A program made the translations under genes and the position numbers. The notes under the pieces were generated by a model that ran no database searches, had not been told where the DNA came from, and saw only the letters and a program-made list of their open reading frames with translations. A stretch of 62,348 nucleotides of DNA from HK-STAS-PATE-36 sp964610345 (GTDB lineage: Bacteria > Patescibacteriota > Saccharimonadia > Saccharimonadales > JAGQNJ01): positions 1-62,348 of the forward strand of contig CAZSVQ010000001.1 in NCBI GenBank assembly GCA_964610345.1, given 5' to 3'. Position 1 is the first letter of the stretch, and each line of letters opens with the position of its first letter. Positions 51,313 through 60,379 of this stretch are shown piece by piece.

Positions 51313-53732
51313 AAGATTCATTGCACTGTAATATTAAAAGTGCCAGAGCTGTGAAAGCGCGTTTTGCAACACATTTTGACAATACTCTTGTTAGGCAATC
51401 ACTAACAGTAGTTAATTTTATATGTATCGCAGGACTAGTGTGGCTAATATTTGTAACTAAAAGTACTTTAGGTTGGTTGTTGCTAGCACCGTTTTCGATA
51501 AATATTTTCTTTTTGGCTTGGTATCACGGTGAGCTTTCAGATCTAACGCCAACATCTAAGTTAGATGAAGTTAGAGATTTAAGTGATGTTGTTAGCAGGC
51601 GATTGCTGGCACAGTTGTCTGACTCAATGACGCCAAAAGATCTTGCTAAATGTATTACTAAACAAGAGGGTGGTTATTTTTTTGGAGCCAGATTTGGGAT
51701 TGGCCAAGATTTTTTATTGCAATATTCAGCTGATGATGAAGGCTCTAGTGCCTTGGTGTGGAGTCGAGCGATAGAGTTAGCGCTCAAGACAGGCAGTCAA
51801 GAAATTGACTCCGGAGATTTGGCAGGAGCGTTAATATTAACTATCCCTGAGGCAGAGCCAACATTGGCACGTTTAGCAATTGATGCTAGTGATATTAAAA
51901 ATGGCGTAGAATGGCTTGCTCATATTCGTCGGATGATTGAACGAGCAGAGGAGAAAAGTCATTTTGGTGGAATTGGCAGAGATCTTAGTTTTGGTTGGGC
52001 TCCAACTCTAAACCATGTGGGATTCAACATTACGGATAGCATTCAGAACGGTGCATTTTTAAGTCGTGCTGTTGTTAGTCGTGAGCAAAATATTGATCAG
52101 ATTATGCGGTTACTAGCTCAGCATGGAAGACGCAATGCAGTGTTAGTCGGCGAACCAGGAGTCGGCAAAACAACTTTAATATATAGTTTGGCTCAACGGT
52201 TATTGTTAGGCAACTCAGCTATTCCTCGTGAGTTGATGTTTCAGCAAATAATAACACTCGACGCTGCTAACTTAATAACTAACGCCAAAGCTCGTGGGCA
52301 ACTAGAGTCTCTATTAATTAGAGTTTTTAACGAGGCGATTCATGCAAAAAATGTAATTATTTTTCTTGATGATGCGCAACTATTTTTAAAAGATGGTACT
52401 GGCTCAGTGGATTTATCTAATTTACTTTTACCAATATTACAGGGTGGAGCATTGCGTATAATTTTGTCGTTGACTGATCAAGAATGGTTACGTTTGAGTC
52501 AAGAAAATCCAGGGTTGGCTCAGCTTGCAAATAGGGTGGCCGTCAAGCCGTTAGAACACGACGAAACTATTCAAGTAGTTGAAGATGAAGTTGTGCTACT
52601 TGAAGCAAAAAACAAACAAGTCTATATGTATCAATCAATAAACGAGGCTTATAACTTAGCCGAGCGATTCATTCATGAACAAGCATTTCCCGGCAAAGCT
52701 ATAAAATTATTAGAGGCAGCCGCAAACTTCCCAGAAAGTGAACATTTTGTGACCGCAAAAAGTGTTAAGTTAGCGGTTGAAAAATCTTTTGATGTTAAGG
52801 TGCAATCGGCTGACACACAAGCTGAAAAAGATACCCTACTAAATTTGGAGCAAAAAATTCACGAACGTATGATTAACCAAACTCGAGCTGTAACTTTAGT
52901 TAGTGACGCATTAAGGCGTGCTCGGAGCGGGGTGCGTAACCAAAATAAACCAATTGGTACATTCTTGTTCTTGGGCCCAACTGGAGTTGGTAAAACTGAG
53001 TTATCAAAAGCTTTAGCTTTTGTGTATTTTGGTGGCGAAGAACGTATGGTTAGGATTGATTTAAACGAGTATTCTCACGCAGAGGATACTAGTCGCTTGT
53101 TGGCAGTGGGCGCAATCGACCCTTATAGTTTATGTGCTCAAATTGCCAAACATCCATTTAGTGTGGTGCTACTGGATGAAATCGAAAAGGCCCACCCCAA
53201 TGTTTTAAATATCCTACTTCAAATGCTTGACGAGGGTGTTCTGCGTGACGCTAATAATAAACCAATCAGTTTTAGGGATGCAATTATTATTTGTACCAGT
53301 AATGCCGGAGCTGAGCAGATTAGGGCACACATTAACCAAGGACAAAATCTAGAAGATTTTGAAGAAGCGTTAGTGGATGAACTAATTAATGCTAATATTT
53401 TTAGACCAGAATTTTTAAATCGGTTTGATGAAATCGTATTATTTAGGCCGCTTAAAAAAGAAGAGCTCATTCAGCTAATTGACTTACTGCTACACTCACT
53501 TAACAAAACACTGGCCGATAGAAAGGTCAGTGTTGTGTTGACTGATCGCGCCAAAGAACTATTAGCAACCCGTGGCTATGATCCACGCCTGGGCGCACGC
53601 CCCTTGCGCCGAGTTATGCAAAGAGCGGTAGAAAATTTGGTGGCTCAAAAACTGTTGTCTAGCCAGGTAGGCCCCGGACAGCAAATCCAGTTAGACGCAC
53701 CAGAACTTCACAAAGTACTAGAATCTAGGTAG
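51309..53732 (+). CDS. Membrane-anchored Clp/Hsp100-type double AAA+ ATPase
   Basis: 807 aa. Two membrane helices (about 36-75) come first, which is unusual because ClpA, ClpB and ClpC are soluble. A Clp-N-like helical region (about 90-225) follows. D1 has Walker A VGEPGVGKTTL (about 280) but a Walker B reading IIFLDDAQ, with D in place of the catalytic E. D2 has Walker A GPTGVGKTELSKAL (about 555), Walker B VVLLDEIEKAHP (about 620), and ends GYDPRLGARPLRRVMQR. It unfolds proteins; I see no evident ClpP-binding loop. A decayed copy of its 3' end lies at 59069-59300. Confidence 0.85.
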   Translation: MKDSLHCNIKSARAVKARFATHFDNTLVRQSLTVVNFICIAGLVWLIFVTKSTLGWLLLAPFSINIFFLAWYHGELSDLTPTSKLDEVRDLSDVVSRRLLAQLSDSMTPKDLAKCITKQEGGYFFGARFGIGQDFLLQYSADDEGSSALVWSRAIELALKTGSQEIDSGDLAGALILTIPEAEPTLARLAIDASDIKNGVEWLAHIRRMIERAEEKSHFGGIGRDLSFGWAPTLNHVGFNITDSIQNGAFLSRAVVSREQNIDQIMRLLAQHGRRNAVLVGEPGVGKTTLIYSLAQRLLLGNSAIPRELMFQQIITLDAANLITNAKARGQLESLLIRVFNEAIHAKNVIIFLDDAQLFLKDGTGSVDLSNLLLPILQGGALRIILSLTDQEWLRLSQENPGLAQLANRVAVKPLEHDETIQVVEDEVVLLEAKNKQVYMYQSINEAYNLAERFIHEQAFPGKAIKLLEAAANFPESEHFVTAKSVKLAVEKSFDVKVQSADTQAEKDTLLNLEQKIHERMINQTRAVTLVSDALRRARSGVRNQNKPIGTFLFLGPTGVGKTELSKALAFVYFGGEERMVRIDLNEYSHAEDTSRLLAVGAIDPYSLCAQIAKHPFSVVLLDEIEKAHPNVLNILLQMLDEGVLRDANNKPISFRDAIIICTSNAGAEQIRAHINQGQNLEDFEEALVDELINANIFRPEFLNRFDEIVLFRPLKKEELIQLIDLLLHSLNKTLADRKVSVVLTDRAKELLATRGYDPRLGARPLRRVMQRAVENLVAQKLLSSQVGPGQQIQLDAPELHKVLESR

Positions 53733-53759
53733 CTCAGCTCCAGGTTATGAGTTTGCTAT

Positions 53760-53781
53760 TTGGGCTACAAATTGAGCCCAA
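53760..53781 (+). terminator. Possible terminator after the Clp gene
   Basis: TTGGGCT-ACAAATTG-AGCCCAA, 28 nt after the stop; a clear U-tract is missing. Confidence 0.4.
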
Positions 53782-53898
53782 TACTTAGCCGGTGTCTAAA
53801 ACATATATCAAGTTGATAACGATATTTGATGTTTGAAATGCGTCGATATACTTTAATCAGTAAAAGATGCCGTAGACATTGACGGTGAAATGTAATAT

Positions 53899-53904
53899 TA
53901 TAAT
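53899..53904 (+). promoter_or_regulatory. TATAAT box of the glycan-locus operon
   Basis: TATAAT 46 nt before the GT2 ATG. A TTGACG lies 14 nt upstream of it, closer than the ideal spacing. Confidence 0.45.
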
Positions 53905-53950
53905 GCTAACAAACAAGATTATTGAACAATAATCAATAAAGTTAAACAAT

Positions 53951-55786
53951 ATGTCTAAGCATAACCGACAATCACAAAGAATGAGATATTTCAGCACCTT
54001 AGCTGGGCCATATCAAAAATTACAAAGAAAACACCCATATAAAGTAAGCTACAGTAAGCTTAATAGTAAAGACAATATATTGTATCGTTTTTGGGTAATA
54101 GCAATGGCATATATGTCTTTAGGGATAGTGCTAGCGTTTACGGCTGTTTTGTTTCGACCCGAGCATTGGATAATTAGGCTTCAGCCTGAATCATCGCTAC
54201 ATACATGGAATTTGTTAATGTTGGTGTGTTTGGTTATGTTGCAGATTTTTGTGATTATTGGTACTATTTCGGCCACTAGATCAACGCTAAAAGCTCGTAA
54301 TCCAATTCCGGTCCGGCCACCTAGAGGGTTGCGTGTAGCATTTGTGACTACTCGTGCTCCCGGGGAGCCGATAGATTTAGTGCGCACCACTTTAGAGGCC
54401 GCCAAAAGGGTACGTTACAAACAGGGCACGGTAGAGGTGTGGCTACTTGATGAAACTAAGGATCCTGCGCTAAAAACTCTGTGCAGACAAACTGGCGTAA
54501 AATACTTCAGCCGAAAAAATGTAGCTAAATGGAATACTTTAAAGCCAAAATCAAAACTACATCGTTTATATGCTATCGGAAGTAAAAATGGTAAAAACTA
54601 CATCAAGCCAGATCAATTTTATGCGACACGAACAAAGCACGGTAATTTTAATGCGTGGTTAGCTTATTTAGAGAGCAAGCATATTAGATATGATATCTTG
54701 GCGGGGGTAGATACTGACCATGTTCCGGAACCGAACTTCTTAGAGCGCATTTTGGGCTATTTTCGTGATGATGATGTTGCGTTTGTGGTTGGTCCACAAG
54801 TTTATGGTAATTATACTGTTGGTGCTAGCGGATTGGTTACACGGTGGGCTGAATCGCAGGCATCGTTTTTTCAAAGTACAATTCAGCGTGCCGGTAATGC
54901 TAGTAAATCGCCGATGTTTGTGGGCACAAATTACGCTGTAAGAATACCGGTGTTGCAACAAATAAGAGGTTTCCAGCCGTGCATAACTGAGGATATGGCA
55001 ACAGGTTTAGCTATTCACGCTAGTCAAAATCCAAGTACTGGCAATCACTGGGAGTCGGTCTACACGCCCGATGTACTGGCAGTGGGTGAGGGTCCGGAAG
55101 CCTGGGCGCCATTCTTCACGCAACAATGGCGCTGGGCAGGTGGGTCTTTTGATACTTGGCGATGCATAGTCTGGAAACTAGGGTATCGTATTCCGTTCAG
55201 AGCAATGTTGCACTATCTATTGATGCTCGTTTACTATCCAATTTCTGCTTTAACATGGATTTTAGCAGTTGCAAGTAGTTTAATGTATTTGACGACAGGG
55301 GCTACAGCTATTCTTGCTCCTTGGGGAATGTTTATGGCGTTATATCTTATGTCGATGGTGATGCAGTTGAGCTTATATTTTTGGAACCGTCGCTTTAATG
55401 TGTCGCCACACGAGCCAGAAGGTTCTTACGGAGTAGCGGGCATGGTTATGTCTTCTTTGGTTGCCCCGGTATACTCTTCGGCTCTGATGGGAATACTAGT
55501 GGGTAAAAAACCAAATTTTGTAGTTACTGCTAAAGGTGGTGGTGCTAGTTTGGATCGGTGGACGGCATTTAGAGTGCACTTGCAATGGGCAATAATATTA
55601 GCAGTGGCGTTAGGTTATGGTATTTATGCCAAAAATGATCACCCGGCAATGCTTATTTGGGTCGGGTGCCTACTGGCTGTTTGCTTGTTGCCATGCGTAT
55701 TGGCTTTGAATTTGTCTATGAAGAGTTGGTCGCAAAACCTAATTATTAAATTGAGGCCTGAATCGAAAGGAGTTCACCATGCATAA
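53951..55786 (+). CDS. Cellulose-synthase-like GT2 glycosyltransferase (CslA-like)
   Basis: 611 aa. Two helices (about 47-68 and 87-109), a cytosolic GT-A domain and about six C-terminal helices: the processive synthase plan. Catalytic motifs are VWLLDETKD (about 158), DTDH (about 254), CITEDMATGLAIH (about 345) and QQWRWAGG (about 390), i.e. D, DxD, TED and QxxRW. It would polymerise UDP-sugars into a beta-glucan and move it across the membrane. No PilZ domain, so no c-di-GMP control is expected. It overlaps the oxidase gene by 8 bases; in Streptomyces cslA is likewise beside glxA. Confidence 0.88.
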   Translation: MSKHNRQSQRMRYFSTLAGPYQKLQRKHPYKVSYSKLNSKDNILYRFWVIAMAYMSLGIVLAFTAVLFRPEHWIIRLQPESSLHTWNLLMLVCLVMLQIFVIIGTISATRSTLKARNPIPVRPPRGLRVAFVTTRAPGEPIDLVRTTLEAAKRVRYKQGTVEVWLLDETKDPALKTLCRQTGVKYFSRKNVAKWNTLKPKSKLHRLYAIGSKNGKNYIKPDQFYATRTKHGNFNAWLAYLESKHIRYDILAGVDTDHVPEPNFLERILGYFRDDDVAFVVGPQVYGNYTVGASGLVTRWAESQASFFQSTIQRAGNASKSPMFVGTNYAVRIPVLQQIRGFQPCITEDMATGLAIHASQNPSTGNHWESVYTPDVLAVGEGPEAWAPFFTQQWRWAGGSFDTWRCIVWKLGYRIPFRAMLHYLLMLVYYPISALTWILAVASSLMYLTTGATAILAPWGMFMALYLMSMVMQLSLYFWNRRFNVSPHEPEGSYGVAGMVMSSLVAPVYSSALMGILVGKKPNFVVTAKGGGASLDRWTAFRVHLQWAIILAVALGYGIYAKNDHPAMLIWVGCLLAVCLLPCVLALNLSMKSWSQNLIIKLRPESKGVHHA

Positions 55787-57761
55787 TAATCAAAAGTCAA
55801 TTGCCCGTCGTGGTCGGCCTTTGATCCTAGTTATAAGCACATTATTAGCTATCAGTGTAGCATCGTCGCCAGTATCGGTGCCGGCCTTTTCTGAATGGTG
55901 GTACGAAAATAAAGTAAATTCAATTGATTACAAAAAACTATATGGACACTGGCAAGTATTAGATTTACCCGAAGAGTTTAAGCTAAATACTATTCATGGC
56001 GCCGCCTTGCCAACAGGCAAAATCTTATTAGTGGCTGGCTCGGGCAATAATAGACAAGACTTTAATGCTTTTCACAATGAAGGCAAAATACAGGTTTTAA
56101 AAACTGTTGTGCTTGACCCAGAGACCATGGATATTAAGACGGTAGAGACTCCAAGTGATTTATTTTGTAGCGGTCATGCCTTGCTCCAGGGCGGCAACTT
56201 ACTAATTGCCGGTGGTACCAGTGGATATGAGTTGTTAGAGAACGAAGTAAAAAAACCAGCCGGTGCAATGACTATACATAACGAAGACCCGGATAGTCAA
56301 CCGCGAACTTTCCCCAAGGGCACTAGGTTTACCAGCCCTAAAGGTAAGGTTTATGAATCAACCGAAGAATTTATTTTACAGCCTGCTCACAAAATGGATC
56401 ACGGTCAAGGTAATGTTGAAATCCATCATAGTAGTAGCAAGGTGTTCGTTGAAGCTGTATCAGAAGATCCTAGCTATATAACAGAAGAACATCTTCAGTA
56501 TAGTATCGAGGGTCTTACTGGCACTGATGAACATAATATCTATGGTCAGGGTGGACCAATGACCCTAAATAAGCAAGATTTTCGGGGCGATGAACGTACC
56601 TACGAATTTGACCCAGTTTCTGAGCAGTATGTTCGCGTGGGTGACTTAAAAGAGAGTCGTTGGTATGCGTCATTGCCGGTTTTGACGAACGGTGAGGTTC
56701 TGGCCGTGTCTGGATTAGATAATACAGGCGTTATCACTGAAACTACAGAGAAATACCACCCAGATACCAAGCAGTGGGAGTGGGGACCAAACCAGGCAAT
56801 GCCAACTTACCCAGCCTTATTCCGCACATTAAACCCAGATGAGTTGTTTTATTCTGGTTCTAGTGCTGGTTATGGACCGGCAGACAAAGGGCGTGAGCCA
56901 GGCTTTTGGAATATTAAAACTGATAAGTTTACTACCGTATCTGGATTGCGGGACACTGACATACTAGAAACAAGTGCATCGGTTATGTTGCCACCCAAAA
57001 AAGGTAGCAACGATGGTAGCCAGAGTTGGCGTGTTATGGTTGCCGGAGGTGGTGGAGTCGGTGAGTCGCCACTGGTCACCAAGCGAACAGACATCATTGA
57101 CCTCACTGAATCGAACCCAACCTTCACGCCTGGTCCTGACTTACCGAGTCCATTACGTTATGTAAATATGGTAGTAACGCCGTGGGATGAGGTGTTTGCA
57201 GCTGGTGGTACCGCTGACTATCGCTCCAAGGGTGAAAGCTATTCTCATAAAACGGTTATGATTAATCCGGTAGACAATAAAGTTACACCAATGGCAGACG
57301 AGCGTGTTGGTCGCGGTTATCACTCAGGTGCGGTCTTGCTTAAAGATGGGCGTATTTTGGCATTCGGTAACGACCCACTATTTAGTGATAAGGATAATAC
57401 TCAAATTGGCAAGTTTGAACAACGTCTTGAAATATTTACGCCAGCTCACTTTTTTCATGGCGACCGTCCGATGCTGATTGGTAAAGAAAGTTTACAGGCC
57501 AAAAGAGGTCAAGAACTTAGTTTTAGTAGCCCTCAAGCTAGCAGTATTAAAACTGCCCGCTTGATTCCACCTAGTAGCACCACGCATGTAACAAATATAG
57601 AGCAACGATCAGTGGGAGCCATAGTTAAACATAGCGGTGGGAATGTAAACATTCAAATACCCGATGACGAAAATCTACTCCCTAATGGATGGTATATGCT
57701 ATTCGTAACCAATGAAAACGGAATTCCTTCTGTAGCTAAAATGATACAAATTGTTCGCTAA
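55779..57761 (+). CDS. GlxA-like copper-radical oxidase (galactose/glyoxal oxidase family)
   Basis: 660 aa. An N-terminal membrane or signal helix (about 13-36), seven-bladed Kelch propeller and C-terminal DUF1929 domain (about 560-660). Every residue of the copper-radical site has a match: C130 (LFCSGHALL) and Y296 (SRWYASLP) for the Cys-Tyr crosslink, Y514 and H515 (GRGYHSGAVLL), and H603 (TTHVTNIEQRS). The stretch 150-290 is longer than in fungal enzymes. AAAGGAG precedes the ATG inside the GT2 gene, so both are coupled. It probably oxidises an alcohol group of the glycan and releases hydrogen peroxide. Confidence 0.88.
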   Translation: MHNNQKSIARRGRPLILVISTLLAISVASSPVSVPAFSEWWYENKVNSIDYKKLYGHWQVLDLPEEFKLNTIHGAALPTGKILLVAGSGNNRQDFNAFHNEGKIQVLKTVVLDPETMDIKTVETPSDLFCSGHALLQGGNLLIAGGTSGYELLENEVKKPAGAMTIHNEDPDSQPRTFPKGTRFTSPKGKVYESTEEFILQPAHKMDHGQGNVEIHHSSSKVFVEAVSEDPSYITEEHLQYSIEGLTGTDEHNIYGQGGPMTLNKQDFRGDERTYEFDPVSEQYVRVGDLKESRWYASLPVLTNGEVLAVSGLDNTGVITETTEKYHPDTKQWEWGPNQAMPTYPALFRTLNPDELFYSGSSAGYGPADKGREPGFWNIKTDKFTTVSGLRDTDILETSASVMLPPKKGSNDGSQSWRVMVAGGGGVGESPLVTKRTDIIDLTESNPTFTPGPDLPSPLRYVNMVVTPWDEVFAAGGTADYRSKGESYSHKTVMINPVDNKVTPMADERVGRGYHSGAVLLKDGRILAFGNDPLFSDKDNTQIGKFEQRLEIFTPAHFFHGDRPMLIGKESLQAKRGQELSFSSPQASSIKTARLIPPSSTTHVTNIEQRSVGAIVKHSGGNVNIQIPDDENLLPNGWYMLFVTNENGIPSVAKMIQIVR

Positions 57762-57771
57762 AGAAACCGAT

Positions 57772-58917
57772 TTACTCAGCGTTAGAGGCAAGCTCTAATG
57801 CTTTTTCGGTAATAAAAACACCGGCGTCAGGATTCCCGCGACAAGATCCATCGCTTTCGCCCGGGACTTTAATCCAGACGTAGGCATGGAGGTTTTTATC
57901 ATTCACGTTGGTAGTTGGGGCTTTTCCAAGACCACGCCCTTCGGGGTTGCACCAACGAGCTTCACCGGTAACAGTGTTTGGCGCAGAGCCACGACCATTA
58001 CGACTAGTATCTATCAAAATTCCTTTTTCTTTGCCGATTAGCGCCACTAGGTCTTGTGCCCACTTCGTGATATCGGGTGTGGCAATAAAGTTCGAAACAT
58101 TTACGGTTATGCCACTGGCATTATCTATGCCAGCGCGTTTCAAGGGTTCTACTAGCTTGCTGGCATCAGGGAACCACTCGGAGTGCCCGCTATCTAGGTA
58201 AACCCCAATAACCTTAGGATTTTGCTTCAATGTTGTAATAGCCGAAGCTAGAGTAGCATAACGCTCATTGGTCTGTTTGTTCGTCAGGCAGTTACTTTCA
58301 ATTGTGTGAGCCAACGCATCTGGTTCGAGTGTGACCACTGTTTCTGATTTGATCTTCGAGGATATATTTGCAACCCAATTTAAGTATGATTCGCTTGATT
58401 TAAATCCGCCACTCGAGTAGCCAGCGCAAGCATCGCGATGCGGGATGGCGTAGATTTGGTAAAGGGCTACTTTATTCTGCTGTAGTGCTGATTGTGATAT
58501 TTGCTCAACCAGGTATAAATCACTGTTGCCGTTAGGGTCTTCAGTTGTTGGTCCATTGAGCCATATTGCAGTTGGTTGATTTGATATTTTTTCGAGTAGC
58601 TTTGCCTTGGATGTATCATTTTGAGCTATGTCTGTAATGGCTTTATTGACGGTACGTGTGGTATGAATATAAAATTCTTTGCCAGCTAGTGGCGACGATG
58701 ACTTTGGGGTATTGTTGTTTGTCGTGCTGTTAATTGTGGGTGTTGACAGCTGTTCGTAGCGATTATTGTTCGGCGACGACCAGAAATACCAACTCAAGGC
58801 ACTTAGAATTACAAAGACGAGCCCAATGGCTAAAATCAATTTTAGCGAGAGTTTATTTTTGTGCTTGTTCCGTAAGTTACCGGGACTTACACGTTTTGCT
58901 TGTTCCTTGCGTGGCAT
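57772..58917 (-). CDS. Membrane-anchored GH6 glycosidase (endoglucanase-like)
   Basis: 381 aa. Basic N-terminus, helix (about 25-47), Ser/Thr/Asn-rich linker (51-75), then a GH6 domain. The catalytic residues can be placed: D162 (HRDACAGYSSGG), the acid D200 (TLEPDALAH) and D356 (VWIKVPGESDGSC), with LDSGHSEWF, DTSRNGRG and ARWCNPEGRGLG as family motifs. GH6 enzymes cut beta-1,4-glucan with inversion. It is convergent with the oxidase, 10 nt apart. Streptomyces has a GH6 gene (cslZ) in the same locus, so this one likely trims the glucan made here. Confidence 0.9.
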   Translation of the reverse strand: MPRKEQAKRVSPGNLRNKHKNKLSLKLILAIGLVFVILSALSWYFWSSPNNNRYEQLSTPTINSTTNNNTPKSSSPLAGKEFYIHTTRTVNKAITDIAQNDTSKAKLLEKISNQPTAIWLNGPTTEDPNGNSDLYLVEQISQSALQQNKVALYQIYAIPHRDACAGYSSGGFKSSESYLNWVANISSKIKSETVVTLEPDALAHTIESNCLTNKQTNERYATLASAITTLKQNPKVIGVYLDSGHSEWFPDASKLVEPLKRAGIDNASGITVNVSNFIATPDITKWAQDLVALIGKEKGILIDTSRNGRGSAPNTVTGEARWCNPEGRGLGKAPTTNVNDKNLHAYVWIKVPGESDGSCRGNPDAGVFITEKALELASNAE

Positions 58918-59068
58918 GAACTATAGTCTAGCAAGAAATACAGGAATATTCACGTCTTTGTATATACCCATGTCACGGGGAACAACCCAAAGCTATAAAT
59001 ATTATAAGGTCAACCTTTTTAGATCGCGATATATGAACGGCTAAATTAGCGGATTTTTCACTGATATC
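58918..59068. other. Gene-free upstream region of the GH6 gene
   Basis: No gene seen. TATAAT on the - strand (59006-59001) could be the GH6 promoter, which would leave a leader of about 75 nt. Confidence 0.4.
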
Positions 59069-59300
59069 TCTTCATAAAAAGCTAGCAGATAGAAAGGTCA
59101 GTGTTGTGTTGACTGATCGCGCCAAAGAACTATTAGCAACCCGTGGCTATGATCCTCGTTTAAGCGTTTGCCCGTTGCACCGAGTCATGCTGTGTTAAAG
59201 AAAAGGTTGTTGCTCAAAAAACTACTTGTTGGTCAAATAAACCCTGGCCAACAAATCTAGTTCGACACCTCAGAGCCCAATCAAGCCTTAGATATCTGTT
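59069..59300 (+). pseudogene. Decayed 3' fragment of a Clp ATPase gene
   Basis: The frame reads LHKKLADRKVSVVLTDRAKE, then GYDPRL and HRVMLC before a stop; after a shift it continues VAQK, LLVGQINPGQQI, a stop, FDTSEP. This follows the last 75 residues of the Clp ATPase at 51309. A 68-bp block (59088-59155) is identical to 53517-53584, while the flanks are much changed and include frameshifts and stops. It has no start and is a relic of a duplication. Confidence 0.85.
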
Positions 59301-59334
59301 AACGTAACGCACGTTTAACTAATGGGAGAAATGG

Positions 59335-60360
59335 CTAGATACTATTTTCTAGTATGGTTATGACATTATTCCATAACGTCAAAGCTTCCTTGCTAGCGTG
59401 TTCAGATTTTGGTGAAATAAGTTGGGTGAATATTACGTAAGCTGTTTCATCATTTTCAACAAACCCTATGAATGACCCGATATCGTTATTTGTATAAATT
59501 AGGTTGTTATTAATCATAGATGATGTTCCTGTTTTTCCGCCAATAGATTTAAATTTTGAATCTTGCTTTAAGTTGGCTTTGTATTGATCCATGTTATATG
59601 TAAGTAATTTTTTAAACTCGTTAACAGTTGACTCCTTAATTCTTTTATCTGGATTAGTCAAGGCAATATCGTAAGCATTAGTTAGTTGTAGAGGTGTTGC
59701 ATTAATACCAACCCCGAATGAAGACAAACTGAACCTGTATTCTGGATTATTTTTTAAATTTATTGGTGGCAAGTAGCCACTATCTTCATTAGTGATATTA
59801 TATCCAGTTTTTTTATTGAGTCCATAAACTTCTTGCAAGTTCAGGTTCCATATTCTTCTTCTTTCCGATGGTTTACTATCTAATGATTTATATATTTCAA
59901 CGATGCCGGTATTAATGGAGTTAACGGAAATATCTGCAATAGAATATGTTCCCGAGCTAAATACTAAATGATTCTGTATTGTTTTTCCACCAATTGATTC
60001 ATAATTTTTTACGTTGTATATAGACTCAATGGTTTTTTGATTTTTTTCTATTGCTGTTTGAATTAATAGTGGTTTTATGATGGAGCCAGGCTCCCATGAT
60101 GCAAGGGCAAGGTTTAATTTATTGCCACATTTATCAATATGATAGCCAGGTATTGAACTGACTACACTTACGAGTTTGTCCGAATTAGCATTTTTAATGA
60201 CTATTGAGCCACCGACACTTTCAGTTCTTTTTATCTCTTTCGAGAGTAATATTTCTGCAGAAGATTGAATATTCGTATCCATGTTTTCATTAATTTTTGG
60301 ATAGCACTTTATTTGTTGTGGCGAAGATAAAAATAACAATACTGATAAAATAACAGCCAA
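59335..60360 (-). CDS. Penicillin-binding transpeptidase (PBP2/FtsI-like)
   Basis: 341 aa. An N-terminal helix (about 1-14) leads into a transpeptidase domain with the three active-site motifs in order: S-x-x-K in WEPGSIIKPLL (about 92), SxN in NSINTG (about 140) and KTG in GGKTGTSSM (about 270). It lacks the N-terminal dimerisation module of class B PBPs, so it is short. It cross-links peptidoglycan or, given the neighbour, links a polymer. It lies 19 nt after the O-antigen-ligase-like gene. Confidence 0.85.
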   Translation of the reverse strand: MAVILSVLLFLSSPQQIKCYPKINENMDTNIQSSAEILLSKEIKRTESVGGSIVIKNANSDKLVSVVSSIPGYHIDKCGNKLNLALASWEPGSIIKPLLIQTAIEKNQKTIESIYNVKNYESIGGKTIQNHLVFSSGTYSIADISVNSINTGIVEIYKSLDSKPSERRRIWNLNLQEVYGLNKKTGYNITNEDSGYLPPINLKNNPEYRFSLSSFGVGINATPLQLTNAYDIALTNPDKRIKESTVNEFKKLLTYNMDQYKANLKQDSKFKSIGGKTGTSSMINNNLIYTNNDIGSFIGFVENDETAYVIFTQLISPKSEHASKEALTLWNNVITILENSI

Positions 60361-60379
60361 GATAACTACAACTTTTAAT

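Noticed and set aside
57772..58917. GH6 protein as a lipoprotein
   Set aside because: No lipobox cysteine follows the N-terminal helix, so a membrane anchor is more likely.
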